Position numbers and translations under genes: made by a program
NCBI GenBank assembly: GCA_007449985.2
Contig: VIIQ02000235.1
Location: 60,962-124,961 of the forward strand
DNA from: Desmodesmus armatus
Lineage: Eukaryota; Chlorophyta; Chlorophyceae; Sphaeropleales; Scenedesmaceae
Direction of reading: 5' to 3'
Length of the DNA stretch: 64,000 nt
The notes under the pieces: generated by a model
What the model saw: the letters and a program-made list of their open reading frames with translations, nothing else
Told to the model about the DNA's origin: nothing
The model's database searches: none
In this document: positions 56,753 through 64,000 of the stretch, piece after piece
How positions within the stretch are numbered: the first letter of the stretch is position 1
How the letters are laid out: every line of letters begins with the position of its first letter

Positions 56753-59651
56753 ATCTTCAGTGTGGGCTAGTTGAAGAAGATGCACATCCCACAATGCCTG
56801 CAGGCGCATGCACGTCACACGTGCTGGCAGTGGCTTCTTGGTGCGCTTGCAGTGTGCCACACTGTGACAGTGAGGCTAGGCTGCTTGCTTAAAACATGAC
56901 AGTTTCTGATTGACTTGCGCATTCTTCAGGTAGGGGCCCACCTTCCTGCAAACTCCCAGGAGCGGTTCTTGGGACATTGGACACGGCAATAAGCTCTCTT
57001 TGGTGGAACTTCAAGCTAAAAGCTTTCGTTTATCGACGTTGCGCAGTCGTCGGCAGCCCTGCAGCGATGGCGTGTGCGCAACTGCAACCACGATGGTGCT
57101 GGACGAGTGTGGCTGTAGTACAAACAACCGTTGCTTGAAGCCGTTGTTGTGCCAACGTGCCTACTCTGAGCTATCTGGAGATGGGCAGTCTCAGAAGTTG
57201 ATGGTGTGATAGTCAAATTGGTCCATAGAGATGCAACTATCCGCCACGAACATGATCTTCATGATTTGATGGGAGAGCATGTGTGTTCAAGCATGCACCT
57301 TCCAACCTGCCCTAACTTACATGTGCATCAATGCTCGTCAATGCTACAAAGATCCTACAACAAACAGGATGGGACATAGCCACGCCCATCATACAAAAAT
57401 GCTAGTTCCTGAATTTTGGCGCTGTCAATACCTTGGTGGGCGCAGCGCAAAGCAAAAAGCAACATAGATGCTGCACACGCCGTGTACATCGGGCGCAGCA
57501 CGAGACAGCTGCTCGTCGGACTAACAACACGCTACAGGACGCGCTGTTGACAGGCGCAAAATGGTCGACAAAGTCGCATAGCCTAGCGTAGCACTGACAG
57601 GGCAGGGCCCCCAATCAAGGTGGCAAGCCCCGCACAAAACCTGTCAGAGACAAACTCTGCCATCAACATGAATGGCTGCACAAGCACACAGAAGGTCGCA
57701 GTCTGTCATAGGGGGTAAGAGGGGAATGAATCACATACAAGCTGGGGCAGCTCCACAAGCCATACAGACAAACCGGCTCACCACGGCCGCAGCACTGCAG
57801 CAACTGAAAACAGCCTGTTGAGGGTATTAGGTGCGAGTGGCCCACCCTCAACCCAGCCTGCCTCCACCAGGCGCGAGCCTGAGTACTTATCATCCCACAC
57901 AAGCAACTGCCCAGCAATACACAGCCACACAGGACACTCCCCTAGCCAGCTTGCCAGAATAAACAATGCCAGCTGTCTTACAACAGCACCAGCAAGCAGC
58001 AGCACATACAGAAACCCAGCTCTGCTAGGGGGACGGAGTCACGAAAGCACCTCTCAGATATCACACACCAACACACAAAACTGCGCAGGGGGCCGAAACC
58101 CACCTGCAGGAAACTGCAGGAATCCACCGCAAATGACTAAGCCCCTCCAGTCAGGCTTGGACAGCCCGCTTGCACAAACACATGTTCCAAGGCCGTTTAC
58201 ATGTAACACGAAACATGCTTGAGCAGCAGCAACCCTGTCAGCAGCTTGCAACACAGCTTGCCATTCAAAGGGCATCCTGGCAGCTGGTGTTGTGACTTAA
58301 AAGATGCAAGGGCCAATGCCACTGACAAATGTGTGCGGGGACATGGTACCATTGCAACGGCATGCACAGCAGGGGGTAGCTCATCTGTAAAGCCAACACG
58401 TCCTGCATGGCATGAGCGGCATGACACCCACACTCAGCCCCAGGTAAACAGGTACTACCACTGCCACTAGTAGCGCAACCGTGCAGCAGCAGCCCAAGCC
58501 GCAGCTTGGCACCTGCCTGCCAGGCCAAGCCAGCAGGCGTACAATAATTTTTACAGCGGAATGAAAACACACATCCCCAGCGGAGTACACTCCATGTTTT
58601 AGTCCCACACAATGCTCCATGGTTTGGTCCCACACGATGCTTCAGGGGCTATTGCAGCCCCAAACCATAGCCACATACAGAACCACCCACCCCACCAAAG
58701 CCCCTACCACCCGATGTTGCCGACCCCGCATCCTGTACTGCAAACTAACCCGGGTCACATCATACACACGACCGATTGTAACACGCCACAAACACAATCA
58801 TGTCCGCAAAACCACCACTGCCAAACTGGAGCTGATGTCGACAACCACCGCCAACACACCTCAACCAAACATGACACCCATCAAACCAGGACAACACACA
58901 AGTCCATCAGACGCACACATCCACACAGCTGGTACCGCAACAGGCAAAGCAAACAGCCCTAAAAGCTCAGCTGGTGATACAAAAACACACCAAGTCTTCA
59001 ATCAAACGGGTTTGCCCCAAGGTCAACCACGTTTGGCAGTGCCAATACTGCGTAGCTACCGGGTCCATCTGTCACATTCCTTCCCAATCAAGCCACGCAG
59101 GAGGCCCCCAGGGCTGCAGTATGCATACACGACACAAAACAACACGACCTCACACAACAACACATATTCCTTCCGAGTGTCGTACAAACGTAACACCATG
59201 GTCTGAAGATGCAGGCGGGCCTTTAATGCGGACAACCACTGTTCTGCACCTCATTAGCCCCTTGCAGCAGCAACAGGCGGGTGCAGCAACTGCGCTGCCC
59301 TACAGCGTACTGCTGTCCAGCCGCCGCTGCCGCTAGCCAATTGTACAAGGGCCAGCAGTCGGCGGACATCTGGACAGCCACAGCAGCTAAGCATAGCCTC
59401 TGCTGGCCAGCACATAACAGCCATATGCAGTGTGGCAGCTGCAGCTGTTGCTGGTGTGACTGCGGCTTTGGACGCTGCAGGACTATAAGCTGTGGGACAC
59501 CTGTGTGTCTGCAGCTTGTTGCTGGAAATTGCAGCTGTGGCTATGCACCTGATCAAAGGCAGGGCAACAGCTGTGGCAGAATTGCAGCTGTACACATGCC
59601 ACCCGGCTGGATGCCACAGCCTGGAGATGGTGTTGATGCAATAGCTCCTCT
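56753..59651. other. Convergent intergenic region (photolyase and MYB 3' sides)
   Basis: No gene is supported. TGTAA at 58386-58390 on the plus strand and TTACA at 58551-58555 (TGTAA on minus) are candidate poly(A) signals for the two converging genes, though far from their stops. The region 58600-59200 is CA-rich and has several open frames without family motifs. Confidence 0.35.
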
Positions 59652-62600
59652 TCAGCTGCTGCTTTCTTCAACTGCTACCGATGCTGCTGCTGCCTGTTGA
59701 GGCGGGTGCAACACCGATCCTGCCGCTGTTGCAGGTGTCCACTCGAGCCAGATGCAGCACCCTGCTGTCAGACAGCTGAATGCTGCCGCTGCTGGTGATT
59801 GCTGCTGTATGCTGTTGCTGACGCAGCCTCCCGGCTGCTGCGCTGCTGCCTGCCTCACCCACACCTGCCACAGGGTCCTCCCCTGCTGCTTCTGCTGCTG
59901 CTCACTGCCCTCCCGCACCGCCCCGCCCCTGCCCCTGCTGCTGCTGCTGGTGCAGCTGCGCCCCTCCAGCAGCAGACACAGGAGGCAACAAGTCCTCATA
60001 CAATCCTCCCTCATACCCCCAGGGCCCCCCTGCATGAGCCCCAACAGCTCACTAAGGTTGCCTGTGCTACCAAACCCACCCATTCCCAGCCCTCCCCCGT
60101 ACACCAGCGCCGCCCCACCGCCCCCATTCCCGCCGCCGCCATACCCAAAGCCCGGGAGCAGTAGACCCCCCGGAGACCCCACCCCCCCGGGGACCCCTCC
60201 CTGCCCTGCAGCTGCTAGGTCAGCAAGGCCTGAGCTCGATCCAAGAAGCGAGCGCTGCAGTGGACCAGGCAGGCCTGCTAATGCTGCTCGCTGCATTGGC
60301 GACAGCGGCGGGGAGTTGAGCCCTAGCAGGCCAGTCAAACCCTGGCCGTCCGGTGGACTGTCGGGCAGGCGAGCTCCCGCCGGCTGCTGCTGCTGCTGTT
60401 GCTGATGGCGGCGCTGAGTGGGGCTGCTGCCGTCGGCACCTGCTGCTGCCGCTGCTGCTGCTGCACCCGAGCCGACAGCCTGCAGCACCAAAAAGACGGA
60501 ACGATGCAGTGAGATACATGGAACCCATGGGTCGGGGACAACTCAATTGCAGCGCCACTTGCTCGCCCTTTACATAATACGTCGAGCACATGTCGGGTAC
60601 ACTGGGTGCACACAAGCAATCCGGCACAACAGCAGCTCTGCTTCCATATCATTCACAGGGAAGAGTGTCCTGCTTCATACTGTTGTAGTTCAACACATGA
60701 GTTACAACCATCTAGTGCTTGACACAGACACAGAACCCCAAACCCTACCCCTCAACCACCCACACATCATCACCCCACCCACCTGCGTATCCTCATCCAT
60801 TTTGAAAAGGTCACTCAAACTCAGCGCTGAGCCGTGCTGTGTGCCGAGGCCCCCCAGCCCTCCCAGCAGCTGCCCCATAGAGCCACCCAGGTAGCCACTG
60901 CCATGCAGGGTACCCCCTAGTGCAGCAGCAGCTGCTGCTGTCGTCATGCCCCCTTCTCCTCCTCCTGCTGCTGCTGCTGCTGCCGCTGAGTGACCCTGCT
61001 GCTGCTGCTGCAAAGGAGGCGTTGCGGCAGCGGCAGCTGGGTGTGGCATGGGGCTGCTCTGCACTGCTCTCTGGAAGGGGCCCAGATCCGCCCGCAACTT
61101 CTTGAAGGCCTACAGTAGCAACAGCACCAGCACAGCAACGGACATTGTGCGCAGCAAGCCGTGATCAGAAACCGTTCCTGACATCTGTCCCGTTAGCCAG
61201 TCTCGTCCGCACGCAAATTCAAGTCATGCGCACACGATGCCTACCCAGAGATACACAACTTTGAGTGTAATCCAACTGCCTTCAAACATGTACTGAGCAC
61301 TACAGCATCACCATCAACAAGGCAGCGCCACCACGACAGGCAGAAGGGACCAGAACACGCACAATGTGATTCGCATGTACTCCACACATGCAACACCCAC
61401 CTGAGTAGGGCTGTCACTTTGCTCAGGTTGCCCCAGCCCAAACTGCTGCTGCTGCCAGCCGCCGTCAGCCGCCGCAGCACCTCTGACAGCAGCTGCATGT
61501 TCCATGCTGCCCCTTCTGCTGCTCTCGCGCGGCCGACCGCTGCTGTGCGCTTGCCGCCCGTCGCCTTTCACCTGAACTGACAGCTGCTGTGGCGGCTGCT
61601 GCAGGGATGCGGCAGGAAGCCTGCAGACGTCAGCATAAGCTGGGCACCAACCCTGGCTGCTGCTGTTGCTGCTGCTGAGACATGCCCGAGCTTGTCGGCG
61701 CTGCTGCTGCGGCCGCCGCCGCCGCCGCTGCTGCTGCCGCTGCTGGTGTGGCGCCTGTCTGCCACAAGAACATGTCCAATTGCCCAGACTCAGATTGTGT
61801 GGGGGCCACTACTGCCATTGGCACAGGCGGCGGGGACTGCTGCTGCTGCTGCCGGTGCCGAGCCGCCTGCTCAAGCAGCAGTGCGGCGAGCTCGCTGTAA
61901 CCACCCGCATTGAGCAGCGCGATCAGGACCCTCACCCGCTGCTCCGGTTGAAGATGCAGATTGCCCTGCAGCTGGTTGTGCAGCTGCACCGCCATTGCCG
62001 TGTGGCCCTTCGCATATAGCGCAGCCACCAACTGCCGCTCCCGCTCATCTTGCCACTCCCGGGAAACCCCTGGCTGCTGAAGCACCTGCGGGAGCCCTGC
62101 CGCTGCAGGCGCCACCAGCTGCTGCTGCGCCACCAGCTGTGCCGGCAGCGGCAGCTGCTGGAATGAGCCAGGCAGCTCCCCAGACAGACCACTCGCCGCC
62201 CCGCCAGGCAAGCTGTGCTGAGATGTTGCTGCTGCCGCTGCTGCTGCTGCTGCCGCCTGCTGCTGCCCTGCAGCCGCCGCTGCCACTGCTGCCACCGTGG
62301 TTGGTAACTGCAGCTGTGCTGCGAGTGCTGGGTTGCTGGCAATCAGCATCGCTGCCAGCCGCTGCTTCTCCCGCTCCTCTGCCTGCTGCTTCTCTGCTTG
62401 GCGCTTCAGGGTGGAGTGCCAGCGGTTCTTAACAGCATTGTCCGTCCTGCGTACACACACACACAACCAGCAGCAGGAAACCCAGCAAAGCAGCGGTAAG
62501 CACAGTCCACACAGCTGCTCAGAGGCCCCTACCGGGTCACAGCACGCATGCAGCAAGACACACAGGTCAAATAGTTGCCTGCTGGACTGGTAGTCACAGG

Positions 62601-64000
62601 TTGGGGCAAAAGCTAATTCTCATCCAACAGGCAGCAACGTTCAAACTTCAACCATCCCAAGAACCCTGATTACCTGCCGGGCAACAGCTTGGCGATCTGC
62701 GTCCACCTGTTGCCGTACAAGTTGTGTGCTTCCAACAGGATCCTGTCCTCCTCCTCAGTGAAGCTCTCAGTCTTGATGTCATCACGCAGCTGGTTAACCC
62801 ATCGCAGCCTGGAGTGTGTGCAATGCAGTGGCAGGTGTGCAGGACAGTCAACTTGGTGTGGAAGGGAGAGGCTACTGGCTACTAACCTACCACTGGGTGG
62901 GTGCAAGTGGGTGACAAATGCGTACGTAAAGCATGGTGTGTTTGCTGGTGGCCGCATGGAGCTGCAGAGAGGTCCCACCCTGTGAGGGACAGTTTGCTTG
63001 CAGCTGAGTTGTGCATGCAAGCATTTGGACATCTGACAAACCACCTGAAACCCGCACAGGCAACACCTAGTAGATCCAGCCCAATGGTTTCAGCTGCTGC
63101 AGCTGCCTGAGCCAAGCCTGGTTGTCAGTGACCTGACGCAAATGTTGCGCAGCAGGGCTGCAGACCGCCTGCTGCTGCTGCGGCGGCTGTGCTGGCAGGA
63201 GGCAGCACAGCTGCTGCATGGAACACACCTACTGCTGCTGCTGCTGCATCGACTGCATCTGACGGACTGCTGCATGAACCACACCTGAGAGATTGCTGCT
63301 GCTGCAACTGCTGCAACTGCTGCAACTGCTGCATGGACGCACCTGCAGACTTGCCGTTCCGCCCTGGCAGGGCCTTGGCTATGACAGACCAGTTTTGAGC
63401 ACCATGCTTCTCAACTAGCTCACGGAGCTTGTCGTCCTCCTGCAAGCACAATATGTTTGAGGTTGTTGAGTCATGCATGAGCACATGCGCCAGTTGTGGC
63501 GCGAGGTTGCTGCTTTGTGTGCTGCGCAAGTGCATGATGTGGGCCGTGGTGACGTACAGGGTGCACCTCTGTGAGAGTTTTGGCTGGAGTGCTGCCTGGC
63601 AAACCACCAACACACACTGCAGCATCAGCAGTGCACCAGGTGGCAGCTGCAGGATCACATACAGTGCAGGAAGGCTGTGCTGGGTCAGCCTAGTCCAGGG
63701 CTCAGCGCGACATGCGAACCAGGGTGACAGAGAACTCGATTTACATTGCTGGCATGTGCTGAAAAGAGCTCTGGCTTCAGAGCCAGCAAGTAACACAAAT
63801 GCTGCTGCTGCTGCAACACACCTGTGGGTCCATGGGTTGTAGGAGGACAAGCGCAGGGCAGAGGGTCTCCTGCTGACCCAGTGCCCCTGCTACCGCTTGC
63901 TGCAGCGATATCGCCTGTTGATGTGCTGTACATAGGCATTTCATTCGTGCTCCCCACAGGACCTGTGCTGGCTGTCAGTCCTGCGGTGGCTGTAAGTGCT
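59652..64000 (-). CDS. R2R3-MYB transcription factor (start near or beyond the right edge)
   Basis: Exons read downwards: 63822 and rightwards (possible ATG at 63954), 63439-63343, 62808-62674, 62446-61648, 61598-61401, 61109-60783 and 60479-59652. R2 is seen as EDDKLRELVEKHGAQNW then SVIAKALPGRNGKS. R3 is SFTEEEDRILLEAHNLYGNRW then TQIAKLLPGRTDNAVKNRWHS. After the MYB repeats come a basic helix (LKRQAEKQQAEEREKQR) and long Ala-, Gln- and Gly-rich stretches typical of algal activation domains. The family binds DNA in the nucleus. All joins from R3 onward are in phase. The R2 exon ends one base out of phase with R3 and has GKSAG where GKSCR is expected. The first R2 Trp is not visible in the upstream exon as read. 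Confidence 0.8.

Noticed and set aside
58600..59210. Pro/His/Thr-rich open frames up to 195 codons on the plus strand
   Set aside because: CA-rich low-complexity sequence open in several frames at once; no splice-linked neighbours and no motif.

Overview
The window looks like nuclear DNA of a chlorophyte green alga. Every gene is split by many short GT-AG introns. The introns are rich in CAG/CTG, poly-C/poly-G and CCCTAAA-type runs. TGTAA, the usual algal poly(A) signal, lies after several stop codons. Protein content also fits a freshwater chlorophyte: AMT1 ammonium transporter, GH5 cellulase, DUF1818 plastid protein, R2R3-MYB, photolyase/cryptochrome and a receptor-like kinase. A Scenedesmaceae-type alga is my guess from coding style and is not proven. 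All exon borders were placed by eye from splice sites, reading phase and family motifs.

Left to right: (1) 1-3621 (+), 3' part of a gene that resembles the C-terminal half of an algal bZIP-type regulator (tentative). (2) 6834-12982 (+), plastid-targeted DUF1818 protein of 7 exons and 269 codons. Its third intron holds two apparently identical 689-bp direct repeats around 1.8 kb, probably a young non-autonomous retroelement. (3) 15261-21216 (+), secreted GH5 endoglucanase, 10 exons, 426 aa. (4) 23983-26300 (+), AMT1 ammonium transporter, 4 exons, 486 aa. (5) 30870-40300 (-), receptor-like protein kinase, 13 exons, 942 aa. Intron 8 carries, on the opposite strand, an open reading frame for a tyrosine recombinase of the DIRS/Crypton kind. 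(6) 41434-45838 (-), CapA/PgsA-like metallophosphatase-fold protein, 8 exons, 528 aa. (7) 47144-50658 (+), protein with a HEL2/ZNF598 C-terminal-like region, whose key exon exists in seven tandem copies. (8) 50776-56712 (+), photolyase/cryptochrome family protein, 11 exons, possibly spliced to the gene before it. (9) 59652 to the right edge (-), R2R3-MYB transcription factor.

The genes do not form a pathway or operon. What stands out is a window-wide habit of local duplication. At least a dozen partial exon copies, usually keeping a splice site, sit in introns next to their parent exon in genes 1, 5, 6, 7 and 8. They include a triplicated CapA exon and the seven-copy array in gene 7. Most copies are broken, so they look like decoy exons; a few are intact in frame and could be alternative exons.

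Four genes (kinase tail, HEL2-like, photolyase tail, MYB R2 exon) also show one apparent frame break each inside otherwise well conserved coding sequence. These may be real lesions or residual assembly indels.
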